Of a stretch of 64,000 bases of DNA, positions 14,827 through 23,449 are shown piece by piece. The notes beneath the pieces are model-generated. The model was given only the letters and a program-made list of their open reading frames with translations. It ran no database searches and was not told the DNA's origin. The position numbers and the translations under genes were made by a program. Source of the stretch: Polynucleobacter sp. MWH-UH25E (lineage in GTDB: Bacteria > Pseudomonadota > Gammaproteobacteria > Burkholderiales > Burkholderiaceae); NCBI RefSeq assembly GCF_018687095.1, contig NZ_CP061286.1, positions 558,001 through 622,000 of the forward strand. The letters are read 5' to 3'. Each line of letters begins with the position of its first letter. Positions within the stretch are counted from its first letter, which is position 1.

Positions 14827-16461
14827 TTAGCCGGCTAGGTCAGATTGATAAATGAGGCCGGCATGTTCTCTTAAGGCGTGGAACTGAATTGATTCCCAGC
14901 GTTGTTGCGCCACATCTAGCTCAGACTTATGAGATGCTAGAAATACTGGCGCTCCAACAACATCTTCTGCCATGCGATGAATGTTTTCTTGGGTAAATTT
15001 TTTGAGTGCTACAGGATCATCAGAGCTAACCCAGCGAGCGAGACTATAGCGCGCAGGTAATAAGCGAACTTCAGCGCCATATTCAGTTTGTAGACGATGG
15101 CTCACAACCTCAAATTGCAGTTGTCCAAATGCGCCTAGCAACATGGTGCCCCCGGCCATAGGACGAAATACTTGAATAGCGCCTTCTTCACCAAGTTGCA
15201 TCAAGCCAGTGCGCAATTGTTTTGAACGCAATGGGTCGGCTGATTCAACAAGTCGGAAAATTTCTGGGGCAAAGAAAGGCAGTCCCGTGAACTGTAGTTG
15301 CTCGCCTTCAGTTAGCGTGTCACCTAAGCGTAGTAGCCCATGATTTGGCAAGCCAATAATGTCGCCAGGAAAAGCTTCGTCCAAAATGTCGCGTCTTTGT
15401 GACAAAAACGAGAGTGCGTTATTAGTTCGCACTTCTTTGCCATTGCGACAGATTTTGAGTTTCATGCCGCGTTCAAAATGACCCGAACAGATCCTCAAGA
15501 AAGCCACGCGGTCACGGTGTGCAGGATCCATATTGGCCTGAATCTTGAAAACCACCGCTGAGAATTTATTTTCCGCCGGACTGACTTCACGTTGCAATGC
15601 TTTGCGCCCGCCAGGTGATGGTGCTAATTCAACGAGGGTGTTCAGGATTTCTCGCACACCAAAGTTGTTAATTGCAGATCCAAAGAATACTGGGGATTGG
15701 CGGCCCGCTAAGAAGGCTTCACGATCAAAGGCAGGCATTGCTTCTTTAATAAGTTCAACTTCACCCAGAGCATTTTCAAGATCAACGCCAAGGCGCTCTT
15801 TCAGTGCTGGATCATTAATGTCAATAACAGCGTGTGAGTCTTCAGTTACTCGATCTTCCCCGGCCTTAAACATGCGCATACGATTGTTGGCAATATCAAT
15901 TACTCCAGCAAAGGACTTGCCCATGCCCACTGGCCAAGTAAAGGGCACAACTTCGATGCCTAGTGCTGACTCAATTTCATCCATTAACTCCATTGGAGGC
16001 TTTACTTCGCGATCCATTTTGTTAATGAAGGTAACGATTGGTGTGTTGCGTGCGCGACAGACTTCTAGCAAGCGCAATGTTTGTGATTCCACTCCATTTG
16101 CAGCATCGATAACCATTAAGGCAGAGTCAACTGCAGTGAGAACACGATAAGTGTCCTCAGAGAAGTCTTGGTGACCTGGGGTATCTAAAAGATTAATAAT
16201 GCAGTCGCGATATTCCATCTGCATTACAGAGCTTGCTACAGAGATGCCGCGTTGTTTCTCAATCTCCATCCAGTCGGATGTGGCATGTCTACTGGCTTTG
16301 CGAGCCTTAACACTTCCAGCGATCTGAATTGCACCCGCATAAAGCAACAGTTTTTCTGTGAGCGTAGTTTTACCTGCATCTGGGTGGGAGATGATGGCAA
16401 AGCTGCGACGTCTTAGTACTTCTGCGGCAGGGGTGCTGGAGATATTAGTATCGATGGTAAT
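14827..16461 (-). CDS. prfC: peptide chain release factor 3, probably started at ATT
   Basis: Translational GTPase that removes RF1/RF2 from the ribosome. The reading frame contains SHPDAGKTT (P-loop), DTPGHQDF and NKMD in order, then the EF-Tu-like and RF3 C-terminal domains. An ATG/GTG/TTG-only reading would start at TTG 16347 and lose the P-loop. Between the in-frame stop (16477-16479) and 16347 there is no ATG, GTG or TTG; ATT 16461 is the best start, giving about 544 residues beginning MTIDTNIS and continuing EVLRRRSFAIIS as in the family. A second ATT lies at 16476. It is downstream of the pseudouridine synthase gene on the same strand. Confidence 0.9.
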   Translation of the reverse strand: MTIDTNISSTPAAEVLRRRSFAIISHPDAGKTTLTEKLLLYAGAIQIAGSVKARKASRHATSDWMEIEKQRGISVASSVMQMEYRDCIINLLDTPGHQDFSEDTYRVLTAVDSALMVIDAANGVESQTLRLLEVCRARNTPIVTFINKMDREVKPPMELMDEIESALGIEVVPFTWPVGMGKSFAGVIDIANNRMRMFKAGEDRVTEDSHAVIDINDPALKERLGVDLENALGEVELIKEAMPAFDREAFLAGRQSPVFFGSAINNFGVREILNTLVELAPSPGGRKALQREVSPAENKFSAVVFKIQANMDPAHRDRVAFLRICSGHFERGMKLKICRNGKEVRTNNALSFLSQRRDILDEAFPGDIIGLPNHGLLRLGDTLTEGEQLQFTGLPFFAPEIFRLVESADPLRSKQLRTGLMQLGEEGAIQVFRPMAGGTMLLGAFGQLQFEVVSHRLQTEYGAEVRLLPARYSLARWVSSDDPVALKKFTQENIHRMAEDVVGAPVFLASHKSELDVAQQRWESIQFHALREHAGLIYQSDLAG

Positions 16462-16510
16462 TCTGCGCTGATTAATCTAGTTCGGTGGCAATTATAAGCG
16501 GGTAGCCCTT

Positions 16511-17248
16511 TTAGAATTGCTCTCCAGGCTTGAGATAGCGCCATTGTCCAGGGGGTAGAGGACCCAACGAAACGCGCCCCATACGAACACGTTTTAATCC
16601 AAGCACCCTTAAGCCCACCATTTCACACATGCGACGGATTTGACGTTTGCGCCCCTCTCGTAAAACGAAGCGTAATTGCTCTTCGTTTTGCCAGCTGACT
16701 TGCGCAGGCTTGAGAGCAACGCCATCTAAAGATAAACCGTGTCTTAAGCGATCCAAGTCTTCATATGAAAGCCTGCCCTCCACGCGCACCAAATATTCTT
16801 TTTCAATCGGACTGTTTTCTCCGATTAATAACTTAGCAATCCGACCATCCTGCGTCAATACAAGCAGGCCTGTAGAGTCAATATCTAAGCGGCCGGCGGG
16901 TGCAAGACCCTTGGTATTAAAGCGGGGGCTGCGATTTTTATCGAGTGGATTGGGGAAATAATTTTCAGGCGTAATTAATGAGGCGGCAGGTTGATATTCC
17001 TGTTCGTCATCGTAATGAGAAATAAATCCAACTGGCTTGTTCAGAATGACGGTAATTCGAGAGGCTTGCTGCGCTTTGGCTCCAGATTGCAGTTCAATTT
17101 TTTGATGGCGATATGCACGAACACCAAGTTCATTGACAACCTCTCCATCGACTGTGACGAGCCCTTGCTCTATATACGAGTCAGCTTCCCGCCTAGAACA
17201 AAGACCAAGCTCTGAGAGTAATTTAGAGACGCGTACTTTTTCTTCCAT
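16511..17248 (-). CDS. RsuA/RluB/RluF-family rRNA pseudouridine synthase
   Basis: About 245 residues: an N-terminal S4 RNA-binding domain (RVSKLLSELGLCSRREAD) and the catalytic domain with GRLDIDSTGLLVLTQDG, where Asp is catalytic, ending with the RKRQIRRMC motif. It resembles RluF (23S U2604) more than RluB, but the target cannot be fixed from sequence. ATG 17248 is preferred to 17296 because it starts directly at the S4 domain. It is transcribed towards prfC, so both may form a translation-related unit. Confidence 0.88.
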   Translation of the reverse strand: MEEKVRVSKLLSELGLCSRREADSYIEQGLVTVDGEVVNELGVRAYRHQKIELQSGAKAQQASRITVILNKPVGFISHYDDEQEYQPAASLITPENYFPNPLDKNRSPRFNTKGLAPAGRLDIDSTGLLVLTQDGRIAKLLIGENSPIEKEYLVRVEGRLSYEDLDRLRHGLSLDGVALKPAQVSWQNEEQLRFVLREGRKRQIRRMCEMVGLRVLGLKRVRMGRVSLGPLPPGQWRYLKPGEQF

Positions 17249-17347
17249 GACTACATTATCCGATAAAGAAGCATCGTAATTGGTGCGAGGCAGCATTTGG
17301 TATTGGCTACACTAGAAGCCTCCAGTCCAGTGAATAAAGGAAAAGTG

Positions 17348-18676
17348 ATGACGGTTACCTTAAAGAAGCCACCAATTTATAAAATTCTTTATTTTCAGGT
17401 CCTTGTGGCAGTTGTCATTGGGGTTTTACTTGGGCACTTCTACCCATCTTTGGGAACGGAGATGAAGCCTTTTGGGGATGCTTTTATCAAAGCTATCAAG
17501 ATGCTGATTGCCCCAGTGATTTTTTGTACCGTTGTTATTGGTATTGCCGGCATGGAAGATATGAAGAAAGTTGGCAAGACCGGCGGTATTGCACTTCTAT
17601 ATTTTGAAATCGTTAGCACTATTGCTCTGATCGTCGGCTTAGTAGTGGTCAATGTATTGCAGCCTGGCGCCGGCATGAATATCGATCCAAGTACTCTTGA
17701 TACGAAAGGAATCGCTGCCTATACCGGCCCTGGAAAAATGGGTACGACCACTGAGTTTTTGATGAACATTATTCCTAGCAGTGCAGTTGATGCATTTGCT
17801 AAAGGAGAGATATTGCAAGTGCTATTTATTGCAATCTTGTTCGGCTTTGCACTGCATAAGTTCGGTGGGCGCGGAACTTTGGTGTTTGATATGGTTGAAA
17901 AGACTTCACATGTTCTTTTTGACATGATTGGCGTCATCATGAAATTCGCACCTATCGGTGCATTTGGCGCAATGGCTTTCACGATTGGTAAATACGGTGT
18001 TGGTTCCTTATTCTCCTTGGGCAAGTTAATGGGCTCTTTCTATTTAACTTGCTTGTTATTTGTCTTTATTGTTTTAGGAATCATCGCGCGCCTGAACGGT
18101 TTCAGCATTTTTAAGTTTGTTCGCTATATTAAAGAGGAGTTGTTAATAGTTTTGGGAACATCTTCTTCCGAGTCTGTATTGCCTCGCATGATGGAAAAGA
18201 TGGAGCTCTTGGGTGCTAAGAAAACCTGTGTTGGTCTTGTAATTCCAACGGGCTATTCTTTTAATCTAGATGGAACTTCTATTTACTTAACGATGGCTGC
18301 AGTATTTATTGCGCAAGCGACTAATACGCCGATGACCATCATGCAGGAGCTTACTTTGCTCTTGGTATTGTTGCTTACTTCAAAGGGTGCAGCAGGAGTT
18401 ACCGGCAGCGGCTTTATTGTTCTCGCTGCAACGCTCTCGGCTGTAGGTGAAGTACCGGTTGCCGGCTTGGCAATCATTTTAGGCATTGATCGCTTTATGT
18501 CAGAAGCTCGCGCACTAACTAACTTAGTTGGAAATGGCGTTGCCACCATTGTTGTTGCAAAGTGGACTGGTGAGTTAGATAGTAAGCAGTTGACCACCGT
18601 ACTCAATAAAGATAACTGGATTGAAGCCCAAGATCCAGAGATCATCTTGGACCAAAAACAAGAAAAGATGAAGTAA
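17348..18676 (+). CDS. dctA: C4-dicarboxylate/proton symporter DctA
   Basis: About 442 residues of the DAACS family. The Ser-rich hairpin motif (TSSSESVLP) and the substrate/cation motif NLDGTSIYL are both present, with eight helices and two re-entrant loops by family. ATG 17348, with AAAGGA upstream, is preferred to the upstream start at 17297. It imports succinate, malate or fumarate and is usual in freshwater heterotrophs. An AhpD-like gene follows 22 bases on. Confidence 0.92.
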   Translation: MTVTLKKPPIYKILYFQVLVAVVIGVLLGHFYPSLGTEMKPFGDAFIKAIKMLIAPVIFCTVVIGIAGMEDMKKVGKTGGIALLYFEIVSTIALIVGLVVVNVLQPGAGMNIDPSTLDTKGIAAYTGPGKMGTTTEFLMNIIPSSAVDAFAKGEILQVLFIAILFGFALHKFGGRGTLVFDMVEKTSHVLFDMIGVIMKFAPIGAFGAMAFTIGKYGVGSLFSLGKLMGSFYLTCLLFVFIVLGIIARLNGFSIFKFVRYIKEELLIVLGTSSSESVLPRMMEKMELLGAKKTCVGLVIPTGYSFNLDGTSIYLTMAAVFIAQATNTPMTIMQELTLLLVLLLTSKGAAGVTGSGFIVLAATLSAVGEVPVAGLAIILGIDRFMSEARALTNLVGNGVATIVVAKWTGELDSKQLTTVLNKDNWIEAQDPEIILDQKQEKMK

Positions 18677-18698
18677 TTGTTATGAGTGAGAGGGTGTG

Positions 18699-19328
18699 AT
18701 GACGCAAAAGAGTATTTTGAAATCTTTTTTCACACCCCTTCTCTTGATATTTTGGGGTGGCGCTTTTGCACAAACACGTCTTCCTGACATTCCACCAGAG
18801 CAATATACGGTAGAGCAACAAAAGGCTGCGCAGGAGTTTGAAATCGCGCGCAAGAAGGCTCCATGGGGCCCTTTTGCTATGTTGATGTATAGCCCACAGC
18901 TCATGAATAATGCGCGAGCCATGGGAGACTATCTGCGTTACAACTCCACATTTGATAGTCATCTTAGTGAGTTCGCCATCTTAATTACAGCTCGTGAATG
19001 GTCTCAAGATTATGAGTGGTATGTGCACTATCCAATCGCAATCAAGGCCGGACTGAAGCCTGAGATTGCACAAGCTTTAAAAGAGGGCAGACATCCAGAA
19101 GGCATGAGTGATGATGAGGCTATTGTTTACAACTTCACTATGGAGTTGCAAAAGAATAAGCAAGTCTCCGATGCAACCTTTGCGAAAACAGAAAGTCGCT
19201 TTGGTAAAAAAGGCGCTATTGATTTGGCCGGAATAGCGGGTTACTACACCTTTCTAGCCATGGAGATGAATATGGCAAGACATCCAATTCCAGCGACTGC
19301 AGAGCGTCTGCCTCGCCTTTCGCACTAG
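18699..19328 (+). CDS. exported carboxymuconolactone-decarboxylase-like (AhpD fold) protein
   Basis: About 209 residues with a signal peptide (cleavage near AFAQ). The all-helical CMD domain follows, with the family segment ILITAREWSQDYEWYVHYP. The redox CxxC of AhpD is absent, so it is not a peroxidase partner; a decarboxylase-like activity is possible but unproven. The exported location is uncommon for the family. It is probably cotranscribed with dctA. Confidence 0.75.
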   Translation: MTQKSILKSFFTPLLLIFWGGAFAQTRLPDIPPEQYTVEQQKAAQEFEIARKKAPWGPFAMLMYSPQLMNNARAMGDYLRYNSTFDSHLSEFAILITAREWSQDYEWYVHYPIAIKAGLKPEIAQALKEGRHPEGMSDDEAIVYNFTMELQKNKQVSDATFAKTESRFGKKGAIDLAGIAGYYTFLAMEMNMARHPIPATAERLPRLSH

Positions 19329-19329
19329 A

Positions 19330-20748
19330 CTAAGTTCTGACAATATGCACGCTACAAGGGGCCTCTTCGACAATCTTGGTCATTGAGGTTCGCCAAGGCG
19401 TTACCTTGTTTGGAAGTTTGTGTGATGCGCCAATCAAGATGAGTGAAGCATCATTATCTTTTGCGAATTCAACAATACGAGAGGCGGGATCCATAGCTTC
19501 AAGTACGTGATAGGAAATTCGCTCTGGTGGAAGCTTAAGTGGTTTTGCCCATTCCATCAGTTGAACCAAGTGACCACGCACAATGCCACTCGCAGTCTCG
19601 CTCTCGTGCTTGCCCTCGTAGGTTGGTGTGCTTGCGATCGTGCTGATGCATACAAGACGACTCTCTGGATAAGCCTGCAATAAATTTTTCGCAGTGCTTT
19701 GCATTCTTTCGCGCAAATTTTCATCAGACTGACGGGTATCAATTGCCGCGATCATCAATGGTGCGTCATAGTTTCCCATGCTGGGTTTTGGGCTTGGGGA
19801 TGGTTCGTAGCCAGCCGCTCTAAACATCCCTTTTAGGTTTTCCCAGAAGCTTGGTGGCTCTACGCGGTCAGCTCGTTCGGTCAGCGTGACGCCTTCAGGA
19901 TCACGCAGCATTTGGCGTAAGCGAGCAGCGCTTTGATATCGATCTGCCGCACGAGGTTCTAGGCAGCGTAGTACAACCTCTTGAAGCCAGCGTGGAATTT
20001 CTCTACGGATGGCACGCGGTGGAAAAGGCTCTGCCCACATACGTCTTCTAAGGCCCGTCATTGTCTGAGGGTTTCCGAAAGGAAGTTCGCCAGTCAACAA
20101 TTCGTACATGATGGCGCCAATAGAATAAATATCGCTGCGCGAGTCTGTGCGTATGCCCGCCACTTGTTCTGGAGAAATGTAGGGCGCGGAGCCAACACCT
20201 TTTCGCATTTCTTCAGCTAATAAATCTGGAAAACGATCGTGGTGAGAAAGGCCAAAATCAATAAGCGTCAATTTTCCTTTGTCATCAATCAGAATATTTT
20301 CTGGCTTGATGTCTAAATGAATCGCATCTTGAGAGTGAAGTGATTGAACTGCTTGTGCAAGATCGGCGCCAATTTTGACTACTTCGTCAATCGTAAATTC
20401 TTTGCCCTCTTTTATTAGATCTTCAAGTGGCCTGCCTGCTACCCTTTCCATTGCAATATAGGGCCTGGTTGCCATATTGCCAGCACCTAAAAACCTAGGC
20501 ACATAAGGACTTTTCAAAGAGCGCAAAATGGTGAGCTCTGTTTCAAAGCCGATGAGACTCTCTACTGGCTGATCTCTTCCAACCCTTGGGATTTTTAGCA
20601 GAATCGGAACATCAATTCCTTCTTTGGTCGCCGAGAAAAGACTTGCCATTCCACCACGATGAACTTCTTGTCCGAGAACAAAACCATCAACAACTTTGCC
20701 CTCTTGGAAAATATCGTCTACTGCTTCAATTTCAGTATTAATCGGCAT
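19330..20748 (-). CDS. Ser/Thr protein kinase fused to a universal stress (UspA) domain
   Basis: 472 residues. Residues about 22-290 form a Hanks-type kinase: Gly-rich loop RGGMASLF, Lys52, Glu69, catalytic loop HLDIKPEN (Asp146; Leu replaces the usual Arg of HRD), DFGLS at 164 and SPEQ at 192. The Arg-to-Leu change marks a non-RD kinase, which usually does not need activation-loop phosphorylation. Residues about 325-472 are a UspA fold ending in the nucleotide-site motif GASHK and SVHIVRT. There is no membrane helix. It is 4 bases after the metallophosphatase gene, so kinase and phosphatase are cotranscribed. Confidence 0.9.
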   Translation of the reverse strand: MPINTEIEAVDDIFQEGKVVDGFVLGQEVHRGGMASLFSATKEGIDVPILLKIPRVGRDQPVESLIGFETELTILRSLKSPYVPRFLGAGNMATRPYIAMERVAGRPLEDLIKEGKEFTIDEVVKIGADLAQAVQSLHSQDAIHLDIKPENILIDDKGKLTLIDFGLSHHDRFPDLLAEEMRKGVGSAPYISPEQVAGIRTDSRSDIYSIGAIMYELLTGELPFGNPQTMTGLRRRMWAEPFPPRAIRREIPRWLQEVVLRCLEPRAADRYQSAARLRQMLRDPEGVTLTERADRVEPPSFWENLKGMFRAAGYEPSPSPKPSMGNYDAPLMIAAIDTRQSDENLRERMQSTAKNLLQAYPESRLVCISTIASTPTYEGKHESETASGIVRGHLVQLMEWAKPLKLPPERISYHVLEAMDPASRIVEFAKDNDASLILIGASHKLPNKVTPWRTSMTKIVEEAPCSVHIVRT

Positions 20749-20751
20749 AGC

Positions 20752-21504
20752 TTATTTGCCGGTGATTAAGCGATTGGCTAAGTCTTCGGGCAGCCCTGCG
20801 CGTCTTACCTTGTCGGCGGCCGTATAGTGATCATAGGCAGTGCGATGAAATGTCAGTACTTCAGTTTCTGGCTCAAAGATTGCAAAACAGGCTTCAGGAT
20901 TTCCATCTCGAGGCTGACCAAGAGAGCCAACAACGCCTACCCACTGGCGATGTTGAAGAACCGGAATCTCATCTCCTGGGTGCGGAGCAAAGCGAATGAG
21001 TTTGCCAACCGCGCTTTGATAAAACAGGGCTTGCTCGTGGGCATGACCAACAAAGGTGTAGCTCTTTCCAGAGCTCTGAGCGCAGCGCCAGGCGCTCATG
21101 CTATCGGTAACGTAGTTCCAGTCAGCTGGGTTGTGTGCAGAAGCATGCACAAAGCAAATTTTTTCTTCGTTAACAATCAACGGAAGATCTTTTAGAAATT
21201 GCACATGAGCATTGCTTAGCTTGCTTTTGGTCCATTCAATCGCAGCATTGGCACTGGCATTCATGTGATTGCGGCTATCTTTGAAAATTGCTTCATCATG
21301 ATTGCCAAGAATCGCTAATGCTTTTTTAGAGTCGACTAGTTCAGCAATTCTTTCAATGACTGCAATTGGGTCTGCGTTGTAACCAACAAGATCTCCCAGA
21401 AAAACCATGCGAGTGACCCCGAGCTCTTCGGCTCTGGTCATGCAGGCCTCAAAAGCTTCTAAATTGCTGTGAAGATCGGCGAACAGCCCAATGCGCTCAG
21501 TCAT
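20752..21504 (-). CDS. calcineurin-like metallophosphatase, partner of the kinase
   Basis: 250 residues with the metallophosphoesterase signatures in order: ADLHSNLEA (start), GDLVGYN, GNHDE and GHAH. It resembles the small cytosolic protein/nucleotide phosphatases of the YfcE/ApaH group. Being first in a two-gene operon with a Ser/Thr kinase, a role in reversing that kinase's phosphorylation is plausible but unproven. Confidence 0.87.
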   Translation of the reverse strand: MTERIGLFADLHSNLEAFEACMTRAEELGVTRMVFLGDLVGYNADPIAVIERIAELVDSKKALAILGNHDEAIFKDSRNHMNASANAAIEWTKSKLSNAHVQFLKDLPLIVNEEKICFVHASAHNPADWNYVTDSMSAWRCAQSSGKSYTFVGHAHEQALFYQSAVGKLIRFAPHPGDEIPVLQHRQWVGVVGSLGQPRDGNPEACFAIFEPETEVLTFHRTAYDHYTAADKVRRAGLPEDLANRLITGK

Positions 21505-21529
21505 CCTCTAATGATAGGACAAAAGTCCT

Positions 21530-22426
21530 TTAGTTAGAAGGGTTGTAGGGGTTTGCTTCGTGATTTGGGCGATTTTTGAAGCGCTTGTGCACCCAGTAAT
21601 ATTCAGCGGGTCGTAGACGAATTTCATCCTCAAAATGCCTATTTAAACGCGCCGTGTCTTCTTTATGGTCGCCAGTTGGAAAGTCTTTCAGAGGTTTGCT
21701 GATCTTGCAGAGATATCCTGACCCGTCGTCCTTTAGGGTAGTTGTCATTAAGCAAACTTCAGCACCACTAATGCTTGCAAGACGAGAAATAGTAGTAATC
21801 GTATTTGTGTCAATGCCAAAGAAGGGTACAAACTCAGAGTCTTTAAGTCCCAGATCGATGTCTGGGGCAACAATGATGAGATCGCCATTGCGAATCTCGC
21901 GAATAATAGCTTTTGTATTTCCTTGGCGATCAATAGAGTTGCCCCCAAATCGATTGCGCCATTTAATCATTTTTTGATTAAAGAAAGGATTTTTCATTCT
22001 TTGAAAAAATCCCGAGGTTCTTGGCCAGTCCATGCGTTTGGCTAAGGCACTCAAAATAATGGCGCCCTCAATCCCGGTAAAGTGCATGTTTACTAAAATG
22101 CGAGGCTTGCGGCTCGATAGGTCAATAGATGATTTCACTTCAATCATTTTGGAAAGTTGTTTTTCACTGCCTAGCCAAATAATGCTCTTTTCTACTAGGC
22201 TGCGACCTAAGAGTCGCCAATGTTGTTTTCTTAATAGATCGGCTTGTGTTTCGCTAAGATCAGGAAAGCACAACTTCAAATTGATTTTGATAACACGATT
22301 GCGATCACTCGGTATTTTTGCGGCAATATAGCCAAGCCCATAACCAATAGATACCAAAGTTCTATAAGGAAGCAGAGACAGTAACTTCAAGCATGCGACG
22401 CTCGCATGGTTTGTAAAAGCGCTCAA
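21530..22426 (-). CDS. LpxL/HtrB-type lipid A acyltransferase homologue 1
   Basis: 298 residues; N-terminal hydrophobic anchor (LSLLPYRTLVSIGYGLGYIAA) and the acyltransferase HX4E motif (HFTGIE). It adds a secondary acyl chain to lipid A or a related lipid. It is closely similar to the gene at 44683-45582 (shared runs such as KNPFFNQKMI and PFFGI), so the two look like duplicates. It lies apart from the other LpxL-type genes but 1 kb from lpxO-like 23450. The acyl donor is unknown. Confidence 0.87.
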   Translation of the reverse strand: MSAFTNHASVACLKLLSLLPYRTLVSIGYGLGYIAAKIPSDRNRVIKINLKLCFPDLSETQADLLRKQHWRLLGRSLVEKSIIWLGSEKQLSKMIEVKSSIDLSSRKPRILVNMHFTGIEGAIILSALAKRMDWPRTSGFFQRMKNPFFNQKMIKWRNRFGGNSIDRQGNTKAIIREIRNGDLIIVAPDIDLGLKDSEFVPFFGIDTNTITTISRLASISGAEVCLMTTTLKDDGSGYLCKISKPLKDFPTGDHKEDTARLNRHFEDEIRLRPAEYYWVHKRFKNRPNHEANPYNPSN

Positions 22427-22435
22427 TACTAACTC

Positions 22436-23101
22436 TTATGCTGACTCGTAACGCTTGATTGATTTTGCGTAACGATCCAACATTTCTTCAGTGGAGCTGC
22501 AGGACATGCCCAAGTCATTTACTAGGCCGGTGTCTAATCGATAGGCCCATCCATGAACTGTCAACTCTTGTCCTCGTGCCCAGGCGTCTTGAACAATGGT
22601 GGTTTCGCAGACATTGACAACTTGCTCGATGACATTAAGTTCGCATAAGCGATCCTGACGCTTGGGTGTTGGCAGCACTTCACCAAGATAGCGCTCATGT
22701 TTTTGATGAACGTCCTTAACATGACGTAACCAGTTATCTGCAAGCCCAACCCTTCTGTCGCTCAGAGCTGCATGAACACCGGCACAACCGTAGTGACCGA
22801 CTACCAAAATGTGTTTGACCTTTAGAAGATCAATAGCAAATTGAATAACGGATAAACAATTCAGATCAGTGTGCACCACAACGTTAGCCACGTTGCGGTG
22901 AACAAACAGCTCACCAGGCAATAAATCGACGATTTCATTTGCGGGCACTCTACTATCGGCACAACCAATCCAAAGATATTCTGGAGCCTGCTGGCTTAAT
23001 AGCCTTTTAAAGAAATCTGGATCCTTAGCAACCATGCCTTCGGCCCATTGACGATTACTAGCAAACAGGTGATCTAGAGCTTGAGAATTTTTGTATGGCA
23101 T
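22436..23101 (-). CDS. can: beta-carbonic anhydrase
   Basis: 221 residues, full length. Zinc ligands are in CADSR (Cys, with the Asp-Arg dyad) and HYGCAG (His and Cys). It interconverts CO2 and bicarbonate, supplying bicarbonate to carboxylases. It is a single gene followed by the acyltransferase gene 10 bases downstream. Confidence 0.95.
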   Translation of the reverse strand: MPYKNSQALDHLFASNRQWAEGMVAKDPDFFKRLLSQQAPEYLWIGCADSRVPANEIVDLLPGELFVHRNVANVVVHTDLNCLSVIQFAIDLLKVKHILVVGHYGCAGVHAALSDRRVGLADNWLRHVKDVHQKHERYLGEVLPTPKRQDRLCELNVIEQVVNVCETTIVQDAWARGQELTVHGWAYRLDTGLVNDLGMSCSSTEEMLDRYAKSIKRYESA

Positions 23102-23124
23102 GGGATTAAGTTTAAAGTACTTTA

Positions 23125-23427
23125 ATGGCGCCTAATTGGTTAAAACAAACCCCTTCAGGAATTATTACGCTTAGCCTGCACTGTCAGCCAGGGGCTAAGC
23201 AGACCAAGGTTCTTGGCTTGCATGATGATTGCCTCAAAATCGCCTTACAAGCCCCTCCGCTTGAAAACAAGGCGAATACGTTACTGGTGGCATGGCTATC
23301 TAAACAGCTAAAGATCCCACAAAAACAAATTCAATTTATTTCCGGGCAAAACAATCGCAGAAAACGGATTGAGATTCAGGGCGATATTGATGCTGAGCAA
23401 ATCATTCGAACACTGATACCAGATTAA
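23125..23427 (+). CDS. DUF167/YggU family protein
   Basis: 100 residues; the conserved core PGAKQTKV and PPLENKANTLLVAWLSKQL is clear. The function of this family is not established. It is divergent from the carbonic anhydrase gene (24 bases). Confidence 0.85.
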   Translation: MAPNWLKQTPSGIITLSLHCQPGAKQTKVLGLHDDCLKIALQAPPLENKANTLLVAWLSKQLKIPQKQIQFISGQNNRRKRIEIQGDIDAEQIIRTLIPD

Positions 23428-23449
23428 TATTTGAACTACCGATTTGTGA

